A DNA stretch of 64,000 nucleotides from NCBI GenBank assembly GCA_963556255.1, contig OY744609.1:16798881-16862880 (forward strand), given 5' to 3'. Under the pieces are notes generated by a model. That model saw only the letters and a program-made list of their open reading frames with translations, searched no databases and was not told where the DNA came from. Source of the stretch: Allolobophora icterica. Its lineage: Eukaryota > Annelida > Clitellata > Crassiclitellata > Lumbricidae. A program made the position numbers and the translations under genes. This document shows, piece by piece, positions 29,336 through 57,565 of the stretch (position 1 is its first letter; each line of letters begins with the position of its first letter).

Positions 29336-29400
29336 ACTATTCAATGGTCACAGTGACGTCATCGTTCCTGTCATAATGAAACGATTTTCACTTCGACGGT
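29331..29400. repeat. short dispersed repeat with CRE palindrome (copy 2)
   Basis: Nearly the same as 28770-28835, including TGACGTCA. Confidence 0.6.
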
Positions 29401-29537
29401 CATATTCTATTTTTCATTTCTGATGAAGAAGTTGGGCCGTAGATGGTCCGCTGTAATTTTGACCTAGGTACAGTGGTACCGTAAGCGTAAAACTTAGAAT
29501 TACTTATGTACGATGTACGTATTATTAGCCCCCCACC

Positions 29538-30701
29538 CAGGGGCGTAACTTTAGTCTAAAAAGTGGGGGGTACCAATACTTTGGTCTAAAAAGTGGGGGG
29601 GGTACCGAGTGGCGTAACCAGGGCTTTAAAAAAATTACACAACTTCCAACATTGAGGGGAGGGGTCTGGGGAGGGGGCTGTGCCCCCTTCCCAGGGCAAG
29701 AAAATTTTTTGATTTTGGGGTTGTAATGGTGCATTTTGGAGACTATCTTTTTGGTTAAAAGTTATGACATTTACATAAGTTCTTTGGCAAATTTTATAAT
29801 TTTGTAATTTGGTTTAAAAAATTGGCTCAACTGCAAAATCCCAGCATTGAAATTTGTTACGGTGTACAATGTAGGCCTACATGTACATGTATTTGTAAGT
29901 TTTCTATGCACCGTCAGCCTGTTACACAATTACAGTTATAATAAAATTTAAACTAACACACTAACTGCATGTATAGGCCCCCTACCTATCTGCTATTTCT
30001 TAAAAATCACATATAAAACGCGCCTGTCCATCGTGACCTTAAGATGTCATTTATAACTGAATAGTTTCTGCATTGTGAAAGACCAGTGCAATAGGTAGAT
30101 GACCAGAAACAGTGATAAATGTTAAGCAGTGTCAACCAAGACAACAGTTCCATGGTCCCGCTCCCATAGCGTTGCTTAGATATGGCTTAAGACGCTGAAT
30201 GATCTTTCAGCATTCGCGGTAGAAATGGGCATAGTCAAGAGAATTTTCAATATTGTTTCATTGTTGGGATCAAAAGTGTAGGAAGGTCAGCGAGCTGTGA
30301 CAAATTCTTGGACTCAGAAATTGCTCGTCTCCAGTTTTCTCTTTATTTAATGTTTGCAAAAGCATGCGATTTACAAAAAACCTGTTAAAATCTTTACGCA
30401 GTTGCGTAATTGCGTAATGCTAGTTACGCGCCTGGGGGTACCAATTTCTTCTCCACTTTAGCTTTTCGCATGGCGCCCATTTTGAACATATTCCCTGCCA
30501 GTATTCTCATTAATTTTTGCTCTCGGTTTACCTGTGTATCTAAGTATTTTCGTACTTTTGGTGGTGACTGCGTTCTCTGAGAAGGCACAGTAATAAAATA
30601 TTGATTGGCATTGTTTAAAAAGTGGGGGTACAGTATCCCCAGTCCAAAAAGTGGAGAGGGGGTGCGGGTACCCCTCGTACCCCCCACAAATTACGCCTAT
30701 G
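29538..30701. mobile_element. hAT-like element (outer), interrupted
   Basis: Left end CAGGGGCGTAACTTT and right end, read inward, CATAGGCGTAATTTG. Flanks CCCCCACC (29530-29537) and CACCCACC (30702-30709) match at 7 of 8. Subterminal AAAAAGTGGGGG repeats on both sides. Another element (29607-30434) is inserted within it; without that the element is about 330 bp. Confidence 0.8.
29607..30434. mobile_element. hAT-like element (inner, nested)
   Basis: Left end GAGTGGCGTAACCAG and right end, read inward, CAGGCGCGTAACTAG. A perfect 8-bp target duplication GGGGTACC lies at 29599-29606 and 30435-30442. No coding capacity. Its insertion post-dates the outer element. Confidence 0.85.
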
Positions 30702-30754
30702 CACCCACCACTCTATTATGTTGGTATAATTACGAACATTGTTAACGCTTTCAG

Positions 30755-31260
30755 TCACACAGAAATGCGAATCTGTGGCGCGGTTAGGCCGTTGCCAGGT
30801 GAAGAACAACTAGACATCCAGTGAGAGTGAGTTTTGAGGCGTTTCTTGAAAAGAGAAGAGGAGGTCGAGCAACGGATAAGCATTGGTAGTCGATTCCACT
30901 CCTTGGGGCTGCAACAAGAAATGCAACAGAGCCCTTGGCTCAACCAAAAGACCCATAACCGAAGACTGCAGACTGCGTGGCGGGATGTAAAGATAGAGTA
31001 AGGGTGGAAGGTAGGTAAGAGTGCATGTTGTGATAGGTCACACTTACATGCCAGTTTAAATCTTATTCTGAATTCTACAGGAAGCCAATGCAGCTGATGG
31101 AGCAAAGTTAATTCGTTTGAACGAGAGGATACAAGTATAGCACCACGCGAGCCAGAGAATTTTGGATGCGTTAAACCTGACTTGAAGATCTGATATGCCT
31201 ACAAAGAAAGATCGAGCTGGCATAATCGAGGTGAGAGCAGACAAAGAGAGCAGGCATTGT
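30755..31260 (-). mobile_element. L2/CR1-like LINE 3' fragment
   Basis: On the minus strand: NASKILWL, then LHQLHWLPVEFRIRFKLACK, then WNRLPMLIRCSTSSSLFKKRLKTH. This is the C-terminal order of L2/CR1 reverse transcriptase. At least one frameshift separates the blocks, so it is dead. Confidence 0.8.
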
Positions 31261-31329
31261 ATTGTTTTGGACATGATCTGATTCAAGGCGCTATAAATCA
31301 CCCAGATCAACATATACTTATCCCATCCC

Positions 31330-31834
31330 CATGGGAGGCGATCACGGAGGGTCGAGGGGACATGTCCCCCCACCTTTGAGAGTGGGGGACACGCCATACA
31401 TTTGCCCCCCCCCCAATTTTGAAGAAACACCAAAAAAGGCCAAGAAATGTAATTGAGCGTGAGGGTTTTCACTGCCTTTTTGACGAGATGAGGTAAAATG
31501 TAAATTTTTTAGCAGAAGTGTCCCCCGAAAATTCTGAGAAAGGAAGAAGAAATTCGTAAAAAAGTAATTAAATTTCTTGGGGAAGAATTTGTAAAATAAG
31601 GTAATAAATTGTGTAGACGAATTCCTAAAAAGGTAATCATACATTATTGGTGGGAGACCCGGGAAAAAAGGTCATAAACTTTTTTGGAGATGATTTCGTA
31701 GAAAAGTCTTAAGGTTTTGTGGAGATGAATTCCTAAAAAAGTTTAGAAATTTTTTGGGGGGCACATGAATTCCTAAAAAAAGATCATCGACCAAACCGTG
31801 GCCCCCCACCTCTCAGACAAGATCGCCGCCACTG
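31330..31834. mobile_element. non-autonomous hAT-type element (505 bp)
   Basis: Left end CATGGGAGGCGATCA and right end, read inward, CAGTGGCGGCGATCT. A perfect 8-bp target duplication CCCATCCC lies at 31322-31329 and 31835-31842. G/C-rich subterminal runs (CCCCCCACC) and an AT-rich centre with repeated AATTCCTAAAAA motifs. Confidence 0.88.
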
Positions 31835-31859
31835 CCCATCCCGATATTTTGGTGGACGG

Positions 31860-32130
31860 GCAAACATTGTTTCTTCCACCTGTGGAGATCTTCTGGTTCC
31901 TCCCTGCCGAACTACGTCAACACGAGTGCGCCGTGCTCTATCGTGCGATGGTCCATCCCTTTGGAACAATCTTCCAGCTGACATTCGAGATGTCTTTAAA
32001 CTCTGTTTAAGTTAAGAACTTACTTTTCTAGCTATGCTAAGACCCACCAGTTCAGATCCCTTATACAGCCATGTTCTTAGTGATTTTGAGGGTTAAAAAA
32101 ATGCGCTTTATAAATATCAAGATACATATA
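31860..32130 (+). mobile_element. LINE 3' fragment
   Basis: From 31932 one frame reads RALSCDGPSLWNNLPADIRD, the C-terminal block of an L2/CR1-type reverse transcriptase. It is followed by GCGCTTTATAAATATC as tail. Heavily truncated. Confidence 0.7.
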
Positions 32131-32689
32131 CATACATCATTGTCTGTCAGTTGCGTAGTCCACGGGGTCAGTCGCTAAGGAATTACCGACTGACTTGACG
32201 AGTTAACGACTGGCCGTAGACGTTGAAATCAACGTATTTTCAACGCCACGTTTGCCTTACGAACAGACGCCGTTTTCGATTGAAACAATTGCGTGACGTC
32301 ACGTCATGCAACGTTACAAACTCCACTCTGGCAGACAGTATAGCTAGGCTAATTAGAGCAGCGTTTCCCAAACTTTTTTGGCCACGGAACCCTTCTCATC
32401 TTTTCATATTATGGCGGAACCCCAGCCGGAACTAAACGTATTGAGGCATACGTAACGCCTGGGAAGCATACTAACATAGGCCTAACTAAATACACAGTAC
32501 ACATTACACAACCATATAAGCAGTTTTTTAAACAATTTATTTTCTCTTATATTAAATGTTAAAGTGTACAGTTTTTAAGAGTACATGAAGTTTTAATAGG
32601 CCTATGTGTTAAAGTGTACAGTTTTTAAGACCAAGACTTATAGAGCACAATATTGGGAGTACATGAAGTTTTAATAGGCCTATGTGTAG

Positions 32690-32960
32690 GCCCCTACGGT
32701 GATTTTTGTTTTTTCTCGTCAAATTTTGTATTAATGGTTTGATGCTAGAAAGCTTGATTCTCATGTCAGGTGGCAAATGGCAGATGCACGCTAACTGCAC
32801 AATTCACGACAGTGGGGTTTCATTAATTAGCTCGATCCAGAAATTGATTCATGAAAGTTCAGTGAATGTCTGCTTCATGCACTTGCGAGTCCGACGTTAT
32901 CTCAATAAGAAGTTCATAATCTTTTACAAAAGTTTTGCTGGTTTTCGGCTACTCTGTTCG
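32690..32960 (-). pseudogene. hAT (ZBED5-like) transposase C-terminal remnant
   Basis: In different frames of the minus strand: LLIEITSDSQ, then VNCAVSVHLPFAT, then MRIKLSSIKPLIQNL. These follow the order of the C-terminal hAT block (LLPFATTYLCE...LRxxLSxIxPxIxxL). Internal stops and frame changes show it is inactive. Confidence 0.65.
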
Positions 32961-33653
32961 ATGGGTTTCGAATCCAATTAATATCACCCTTCATGGAAGG
33001 AAAGTATTTAACCTAGTTCGCTTCCAGGTCGTGAATATGATCTGCAGTTTGAACGAATGTTTTGATCGAGAACACAATCCATTTCAACTAAATTTGACCT
33101 GGGACTAATATTAGTCCCATATTTGACCTAAAAACTCATAACAGTCCACTTTATTAGTTTGAACATAAGCCTAGAATCCTTAAATTTCCATCCTTGAGCC
33201 AACGCTCTATGTCAGACTTTAATACCAGCAAATTAAAAAAATTGCTAATACTGTTGTATACGATTATCAGACTAAGCTGTACTTTTAAAAATAATTGCGT
33301 TTAAATCATGTTCGGATTCGTTCGTCGAGGTAACGATAACAAAGATGGCTACGTCACTATTCAGACTTACAGCTCTGACCTACATATATATAGGCCTAGT
33401 ACATAGGTCCCTGCCGTGACCTCTGTAATCTATAATTCTATATAATAAGCGGGTTCGACATCTCAGTGACCTAGTTAGGTCATCTCGACCTACATAGGTC
33501 ATTACTACCGGAAGTATTGTTATTGCTGTGGTAAACATCGGTAGGATTGATGATTTAGATGGTTTCAAACGTTGGAATTTGGAATAATTATGTATTAAGA
33601 AAATTTTCCGGAATCTGGGATTAACAATTATTCAGTGTAGTAAGAAACAACAG

Positions 33654-35215
33654 TTGGTGGCTTTGTCGTATGCCGCATTTAGCCAAAACTACATTCGGCA
33701 GCGCAACAGTACCGGTATGACCGATCAGCTGATGTCCGATCAGCTGATGTCAATCTTGAACAGAGGAATACGAGTCGACACCCCGGCCTGTTGGGATTAT
33801 ACCCAAGTAGGAGACAGGGAGAGGGTTGAAACACTGCTGAAGAAAATGCGACGCTCTGGTCTACTTTCCCCATTCATTCAAATCGCTTCTGAATTGACAA
33901 AACAGGCAGATAAACGCCTCCTTAAGACAGCCATTACATACCACGGCCATGTTCAGCGACCATATTTTCCACCTGATCGCAATATCCCTCATAATTTCCG
34001 GCCACGGGCTCATCATTTCACATTAGGCCTACCTGGTAAAAAAGACAAAAACTTTATCTCCCTTAAGCTCCATAAAAACACTTATTAACAATTAACTATT
34101 TTAGCACTATACTGTTTTTCTTTTATATGTATAGGCTACTTTATTTTAAAATCCATTAATCTCTTCAGTCTATTTCATTAACTGCTTTCTGATTTCAATG
34201 CATATTTTAATGAATTTTGACTAGTGGGACAGTCAGCCACGACTAGGGTGTCTGGGCCGAAGCCCCAGCGGACAACGCATTTTACAGCATTTGCTGCCAA
34301 ATGGAGCCCATTTTAGCCACTTTCATTTTACCAAATTTCCTTACTATTATTATACATATATCCCAATTAAAGTCATGCATAGAAGTTTGAAAATATGACA
34401 TAATTAGTTCAATCATACTACCAAAATAATTGATAAAAGTAAGTCAGTGGCAGGCTGAGTGACTGTGACCCAGTGGATGAGCTGCAGGTACAACAAACAA
34501 TGATAGCTTTGACTTCGGCAACCACGATCAACTTTATTTTCCAATTTGGTTAAGCAAAGAAAACAAGTAACATTCTATTAATGTTTGCTTGGTGAGTGAC
34601 CCATATGGGTCCATCCACCAAACAAACATTTATAGGATGTAGCTGTAGTATTCATCAGCTATTATGCTGTGCAGCTGCTGTTTTCGTCAAGACAGAGTTC
34701 GGTCACAACAACTTCCCATATGGTAAGATCAGTTACTGCAGAAAAACTTGTGCGCATAGAATTGCATGGCATAAATGTCCGGATCCGAATGTCCTTCGCG
34801 TCTCTTTTTGCTAGTAAGCAATTTGGCTATGCATGGCGGCTTCGGGTGAAAATATGCAGCGCCCACTCCATTGACATTGAATGATATCAATAACCGATCA
34901 TTAACAGTATCCAAAGACACTGACAGTCGATGGCTCGTTCTCAGATTGTCATAGTGAGAGAGAGATCACTTGTTTTAATATTGTAATATTACCGGTACAT
35001 TAAAAGTAGAGTGTTTCAGAGACAAATCACCCAAACTACTGGGACAAATCCTAAAACTACTGGGACATTTGTCCCCCTAGTTATAGTTAAAATATGCACT
35101 GTATGATTTATTTTCACTTGCAATTATTGTCTTTGTAACACTGTGAAATCCAATCACGTGTGGACGGGAATCTTTCAATAAACAAATATTTAATTGATTG
35201 ATTGGCATCACACAT
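33654..35215 (+). mobile_element. probable LINE 3' end inside the hAT element
   Basis: An open frame at 33654-34088 reads RVDTPACWDYTQVGDRERVE, then LKKMRRSGLLSPF, RPRAHHFTLGLPGKKDKNFI, and stops. I think this resembles the extreme C-terminus of some invertebrate non-LTR ORF2 proteins but am not certain. AT-rich 3' sequence follows to an AATAAA near 35180 and a TTGATTGATTGG tail ending near 35213. A host-gene fragment is the alternative. Confidence 0.4.
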
Positions 35216-36097
35216 TTATTACATTATGCTAAACGTTTTTATTGTGCTACTGATTTTGTTCTGCCTGTATACTCTGAGTTTGAACATAAGCAGATTGAAG
35301 AAAAACATGTGGTCAGAATAAAAGTTCACTTTGGTTTGTTTTGCACATGAAGTTTTTACACGAGCAAAAAAATTATTTCTGATAAAGTGTGTGATGCCAC
35401 TTCTGTTATCAAGTTGATAATGGAGGGCAAAAATGTTACTGCTGATCTCTGAGATGTGGCCATGAAAGGAAAGTGGAAGAAGTTGAAACTTATATGTGGT
35501 TCAAAACTTGGATCATGAAAACTTAGCAGTTCCAACAGGAATGTGGCTTATACATTCATAAGTTTCAGTTTTGTCTGCTTCACCAGATAGAATTGTCACT
35601 TAATACATGCTGTGGCGAGGGATTGCTTGAGGTTAAGTGTCCAATTAGTTTTGCAGACATAGATCCTGCTGAAACCACCTGTGCCATATCTTGTGACTGC
35701 TGATGGTCATGTCATTTTAAGTCGCACTCATCAGCATTAAAAGTAACACATATTCAAATGCAGATAGCATTTCGGTAATAGGCAGTGGTGTGATTTTTCA
35801 GTAAGTGTGGCTCCTTTTTTGAAAGAAAATTGTTTAACAAATCATTCTGGGATGTTTACCAATCGATGCTAGAGACTTGTTTTAATACTTTCGTTTTCCT
35901 AGCATGGTGGCATCTGAGAGCAATGCACAAACTTAACCAGGAAATATTAAAAGTATTAATTAATTTAATTAAACTTCAGTATATTTAATCTTTTTACATA
36001 GAATCAACACCTGTAACCATTTCATACTCTGTTGCAATGACTGGTAGTGAATGTTTCATTAAATGTAAATGTACGCGATTTTCTATAGCGACCGTAT

Positions 36098-36262
36098 AAT
36101 GGCCTCGACCCTGCTCATTTTTCAATGAATTGATCGGGTGAGATCCTTCACCACAGCTGCCCGTTTGAATGGGTGCCACGCCATTTAAGGTCCCCGTGTT
36201 GGGACCGTGCTAGCCCGAGATTTAAATCTCTGAAATAAGCCACCTTCGGGAAGCGAACCGCG
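36098..36262. repeat. dispersed repeat E (copy 2)
   Basis: Matches 11932-12095 along ~160 bp, including GCCACGCCATTTAAGGTCCC and the palindrome GAGATTTAAATCTC. Ends near GAAGCGAACCGCGG. Confidence 0.7.
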
Positions 36263-36815
36263 GTCCGAAAAATGATGTTTAAAGACGTTTAGGCCTAATT
36301 CAGACATCTTAACATTGCCCGCATGCATTCACTAAGTAAGAGTACTCGAGTTGAAATTATGCTAAACACACATCACAGATTCGTTGATCCAGGCGAATGG
36401 ATTTTCATATTTTTGAAGCAATGCTACAAGTTATAAACATTAAATGCAATCGACCTATACCGACATGTGTGTGGTTTGTTGACAAAGTTGGTAGTAATGA
36501 CCTCTATGACAATGAAGTGGGTCGGGTGACTGCGCATGCGCACTCGACATATCGATGGGGCTTATTACTGGATAGCTAAAGGACATTGAAAGTCCGGATT
36601 TTCGCTCAATGGCAACATGCAAAAGAGACGACTGATGGCAGTTTTAAACTTTATACAACTTTAGAGTATTTTTAAAAACTGATTGGAATGTTTGATTCCA
36701 ATGACATTTCTCAATGAAAATTCTTTTAAATTAAAACTTCTCGCGGAACCCTTGCGTTCACCCCGCGGAACCCTTGGGTCCCGCGGAACCCACTTTGGGA
36801 AACGCTGAATTAGAG

Positions 36816-37950
36816 AACTGGTGATCTGACGTCGACTGATGTTAGACTGTGCTTCGTACCTTATAAGCAAATGTTGCTTCTGTCCTGCTGTTAATGTCTT
36901 CGCCAAAAATCGACACTCGGACTGCGATTAAAACAATAAGCAAATATTAACGTGAAAGAAATCGCTAGCAGTCGAGCTTAGCGACTGGTTTCGACTTGAT
37001 GACGGCGGATGACGGCGGTTGCGGGACTACAGTTGCGCGGCTGGGATATGTCCGAATCCCTCTGTAAGTGATGAAAAGGCAAAATTGACCGACGACTTCC
37101 CGAAAACAATTTTTCCACCAAGCGGTCAAATCCTGAAAACTACTATGGACTATTCTACCAATATCCTGAATAGTAGGCCTATATTAGAAAATATTTCGTA
37201 AAGTTACAATTGCACAAATAATTTTGTTGCAACCTGGCAAATAAGTTTCTGTTGATGTCGCCCTTCTTCTGTTTCCAGGCTTGGGACTGGCACTGTTGGC
37301 ACCACGGGTAGTGGCAGAGTTCAGGTGTCGGGGATTCGCTACTCACCAGTGTAGCTAAACAGACGACACTTTTGGACAATCCCGAGTCATGAATATTTTA
37401 ACATTTAATAAAAACCAATTAATTAAGGAATATGCCTAAACAGTTCGAAAAATTACAACCACAAGGACAATCAGTGTTATATTTCTTTTAACAAGGAAGC
37501 TTAGGAAGCCTTAATTTTAATCAACACTCAAATCTATTTTCAGGACAGACTACGTACGTAAAACAGAGCAAAATGAAAGTAATAAGTAAGTAAAAATTTG
37601 TAGATTAATCTGCAGTACACGGAAATCAGTAGGTGAATACGAAGCCACCACAGTCGACATGTAAAAGCCTTTCAACAACAGTCATCTGACATACACCTGT
37701 AGGACTTTTTGACAGATACACCATCGACAGAGTCAATAAATGTACCAAGAAACACTCAGAAACCACTGACAACACCTAGAACATCAATCATGAAGCAACA
37801 AATGAATGATCCCTGTGCATTTGAAAGGGTAAGGTAATCTTAGCTAAGGTAAATTGCTCATGCACTATATGCCTCTTTTAACAATAGGTAATCCTCACAA
37901 GACTGGGCCATCTGTTGAACAACCAACAAATGTTTTTGCCAAAGCCAAGG
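36816..37950. other. no recognised gene
   Basis: Nothing supportable on either strand. It lies downstream of the tetraspanin gene's last exon. Confidence 0.35.
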
Positions 37951-37957
37951 TAAAAAA

Positions 37958-38095
37958 GGTAAAGGTAACACAATTGTTTACATGTCTCCATGGAAACTGT
38001 TCATAAACAAAGGTAGAGGTGACACACTTGTTTACACGTCTCCATGGAAACAGTTCATAAGCAAAGGTCAAGGTAACACATTGTTTACGTGCCTC
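37958..38095. repeat. ~53-bp tandem repeat, three units
   Basis: Each unit carries AAAGGTAAAGGTAACACA, TTGTTTAC and GTCTCCATGGAAAC with few differences. Confidence 0.85.
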
Positions 38096-39167
38096 TGCAG
38101 AAAGTCCTTGGAAGAATAGCCCCAAGGGCAAACGATATTTCAACGAACTGAACAGAGGCACAAATATGACCACAGCAATCAAACAAAAGGACACCTTTTC
38201 CCCATCAATGGTATTCTTATTCCAACCCAAAATGGTATAGGGCCGAGTTGGCTTTCCAGCTACGGTCACCCATTCCATGAACTACCAACTTAGCCTTTGT
38301 TTCTAGTGTCATACACACAGTGCCACACCATCGACAAAATGCACAAGATAACAATAAACCACAAGAAACCTTTTCCTACAGATTACAAATTCAGCAATGA
38401 ACTTCAGAGTTTCCTGACACGTATATACATTACTACCGTAACTGTTCCTGCAGATTTGGTATTATTATTATTATTACTTTTTTATTATTACACTGATGTA
38501 GACAATTGGCCACCATACAAGGTTTTCACTGTTACAAAACGTCCAAATAAGTCAGCACTCGTTACAAATCATTTAAAAGAATTTATCTCTTATTTGGAAT
38601 TTCATACAGAACGTACGCACGACACAGGACACCAAAGTATTAATCGCAACACACAATAAACATCATAAACATTATAAACATTACAAACACGTCAACATGT
38701 TAAACTTGTAAATATTATAAACATATAAACACCACATGCACTAAACGTTCCAGCTGACTGTGTTCGTAAGTTGATTTCTTGCTCAGTATTTTGATCCTAA
38801 TAGTGAAACTGTACACAGAAACAATTCTGAACATTTTCCACCGATGAAAGAAGCCTCTAAATGAAATTCTAATACTCAACTTTCAAACTGTCTTTGATCC
38901 TGTTAAATATGTCTCTAATAATAATAATAATAGACGCAAAGCTAGTGAACAATCCGACACAAGGAATTCCACTTGATGTTAATATACTTGTCTACAGCAC
39001 AATTTAACCGCACAGTCCATCATGAGGGCATTTGTATGCATTTATGTATGTATGTATGTATGTATGTGCCTTTTAGAAACCACGAAGGTGCTACATAAAT
39101 GTCAATATATGGCCATAGATAATAATTGTCTACCCACTGAAAGGTTTTTACATGTTCTTATATACAT
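38096..39167. other. no recognised gene
   Basis: A 120-codon frame at 38297-38659 is interrupted by poly-Leu from a TTA tract and shows no domain. The remainder is AT-rich. Confidence 0.35.
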
Positions 39168-39656
39168 ATGGGGCGACTTGACCGGGTCCTTCGTTCTGCT
39201 GCTAGACTTATTGGTCGCATTCCAAAATATGCCCCAGTCTCTGCCTATATGCGTGACGTCTTACATTGGCTTCCTGCCTCTGAGCGCATCTCCTACAGGA
39301 TAGCAGCACTAGTTTGGCGGTGTCTCTCCGGTAGCGCCCCATCCTACCTGTCTGAACTCTGCTGCCCGATTTCTGACTTAGCTTCCCGCAGAGCTTTGCG
39401 ATCTGCGACTAATGGGGAGCTATTGGTCCCTCGGACCCGCTCCGCAGTCAGGCAACGCCGAGCCTTCTCGGTTGTTGGCCCGTCTACCTGGAATGGTCTT
39501 CCGATATCCTTACGCTGCTTTCCCCGGAATAATTCACCTGTTTTCTTACGACAACTCAAGACCTATCTGTTTAGCCGTGGCTGGGCTGGGAGCGCCTCTG
39601 AGTAGGTCTCTTGAAGAAGCGCTATATAAATGTCCAGAATGAATGAATGAATATAA
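39168..39656 (+). mobile_element. L2-like LINE 3' end, long intact frame
   Basis: Open from 39168 to TAG at 39605: LDRVLRSAARLIGRIPKYAP, LHWLPASERISYRIAALVW, VVGPSTWNGLPISLR, FLRQLKTYLF. It is the reverse-transcriptase C-terminal region typical of L2/CR1. The 3' tail GGGAGCGCCTCTGAGTAGGT...GCGCTATATAAATGTCC plus (GAAT)n is shared with SINE A. Little decay, so it is a recent insertion. Confidence 0.88.
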
Positions 39657-39917
39657 ATTATATATACTCTGACATTCCTTGTAACTTGGTTACTACAAAC
39701 ACACTGTTGTAGTAATGTATGCACATGGTTTTATGTATGCATCACGCATTCATGTAAGTAATTATGTATGTAGGTATGTAATTATGTATGTAGGTATGTA
39801 CCTGATTTATTTGTACAGCATTTTAAGAATGTACGTCTCCATGGTCTGAATGTGGACTATTAGCAGAAACATCAAACGATTAGATCACGATTAAATGTAC
39901 AAATAAAAGGTCAGTAA

Positions 39918-55526
<15,609 letters not shown>

Positions 55527-56685
55527 CTATGAAAAATAACAGATAACACAGGCTTATGAAGATGATTCTACAAAAGAAACATCTTCGAAAATGAAACTCT
55601 TAATTTTAATCTTAAATCTAAAGCGACCAGAATATAATTAATTAGTTAATTAATTAGTTCTATGGTTAGCCATCTGTCATAAGCATATATGTCAATGGGT
55701 TTTGTAGACATTTTTGATTCCAGTGACATCTGAACCAGTTTTGCATTTGTGGTTATTATGTAATACAAAAAAGTAAGAGTTTCGTGTTTATTAACAAGCT
55801 CACTGACAAACCGCAGTAAATAACATGAAACATATATGACAACTGGTACAATTATCAAGATCCTACAGAACACTTGTCTTGGCAGCCTGTTATGCATGCG
55901 CTCATATTACTGCTGTCCCCTAGGGAGTGGAAGGCTGAGACGACCTATAGGGACCTTACGTCTATCGTCTTTCAAGATCTTATGTTCTTCGAGCAAGAGT
56001 GTTACCATTCATCTGTCCCCAACGATGTGACGGAACACATGAAAATATGGCTACTTGTAAATATGGAACCACTGCTCTGCAGTTTGAAACGAGATGGTTC
56101 GCGAAAAGGATAGCGCAAACATTGGGATAGTTTATTCCTAAACCCTTATAATAATAAGCTCAAAAAGAAGGTTAGACTGTAGTGTTCTTCAAAATGCTGC
56201 ATGACAGTACTGCTCAGACACCTAACCACTCACATGCCCATGTGACTGCATCAGTCCAATCCTTCTTATGGACTATCGAGCATGAGCCATGTACACCGCG
56301 TAGCCGAGTGTTTTTGTCTCCGTGGAGGATGACCGATGCGGGTCATTGGAGTGACCTCGACCGTTAGTCACTGGAGGTTCTTCAATCTACCAACCCACAC
56401 ACAGACACACGACATATGCCTTTTCTGCCTACTCCTTACGCCTCGACGACTCCCGGACGTGCGTCATCTTCTACCAGTGAGGGACTGCTCGGCCATCGTG
56501 TCTGCGAGTGCCGTCACCTGTCACCGCTCTACTCTATTTACGCAACTCGGTCCAAAGACTCTGAACATCCAAGCCATCTGTCAACTGTCGATGGGATTGG
56601 TTGGTTGGTTCCACGTGTGTGCGTGGGCCCACCACTGGCGACTCTTTCAGATGACTGTGCATTGTTTTGCTAACTGATGTAATAT
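55527..56685. other. upstream tetraspanin intron; no exon recognised
   Basis: Frames of 60-110 codons exist (for example 55874-56113 and 56336-56677), but I recognise no domain in them. Confidence 0.4.
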
Positions 56686-56689
56686 TTTC

Positions 56690-56825
56690 GTTCGTTATGA
56701 CATTTAACATCATATAGGCTAGCGCAAAGAGTGCCTCTGATATAGGTTACATTGTACTAATTATAGTACTTAACTGGCGCTAAATAAATTCCTTAATAAA
56801 TAAAATAAAGTAAATAAATATAAGA
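56690..56825 (+). mobile_element. degenerate retroelement tail
   Basis: GCCTCTGATATAGG...ACTGGCGCTAAATAAATTCC followed by (AATA)n. Resembles the L2-like/SINE A tail but diverged. Confidence 0.45.
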
Positions 56826-56988
56826 AGAAGCAGAGCACTGTTGAGCTAACACCAAGAGGTAGCCATGGTCATAAAGTGCTAATATATAATTTGTTTTGCT
56901 CAAAGCAGAAACACAAAGATTAGAAAATGCAAAACGAAAAAAGGAAATAATACAAAATTACAGAAAACACAAAAAATACACTACCAAT

Positions 56989-57290
56989 TCAAGCTGCAAC
57001 TCCCCCGAAGGCATAAGCATTAAAAACCTGCAAGCTGACATAACACATATTGTCCTTTAGTGAGACACCAAGACCATTAACTACATAACTGAATTCGTTT
57101 TCATAACTGAATGTCAACGTCAACATGTTGAGTGTACTATTACCATTACATAGCATTTTTTTAAGTAGTTTAAACGTGGCAATAACTCTCATAGATTTAA
57201 AGTCCAAACTGCCTAGACCTACAATAAATTCTCGTACTGATTCCCATTTATGGAAACCAACTAGTTTACGATACACATATTATTCCAGCA
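56989..57290 (-). mobile_element. possible LINE reverse-transcriptase C-terminal fragment
   Basis: A 95-codon frame reading LVGFHKWESVREFIVGLGSL, then FKLLKKMLCNGNSTLNML. The spacing is reminiscent of the C-terminal tail of some non-LTR ORF2 proteins; no diagnostic motif is present. Confidence 0.3.
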
Positions 57291-57565
57291 AGCATTTAGT
57301 TTACTCAGCTGAGATTGGGAAAAACTCACTGCTACTGAGCCATATGTTAGAACTGGAAGGCAATATGTCTGCTGCAAGTGAAGCTGTATTAGCTCCGACA
57401 AACCCAAACCCGAAGAGTTATTGAAAATATTATTGCTAGCTGTGTAAAAAATTGTGCATTATGCTATCCACATCGCATCTCAATTTACTGCCAGCACAAG
57501 AGATAACTCACAAATATTTGACCTGCTCGGTCCATGAAACCTTTTTTGACATAGAAACATATCAG

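Larger units (their letters stand above)
32359..36807 (-). mobile_element. 4.4-kb hAT element with decayed transposase
   Basis: Ends CAGCGTTTCCCAAAC and CTTTGGGAAACGCTG are inverted, followed inward by CGGAACCC repeats. A perfect 8-bp target duplication AATTAGAG lies at 32351-32358 and 36808-36815. On the minus strand, 32690-32960 keeps broken pieces of a ZBED5-like hAT transposase C-terminus. The element has since received a LINE (about 33654-35215) and repeat E (36098-36262). Confidence 0.88.
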
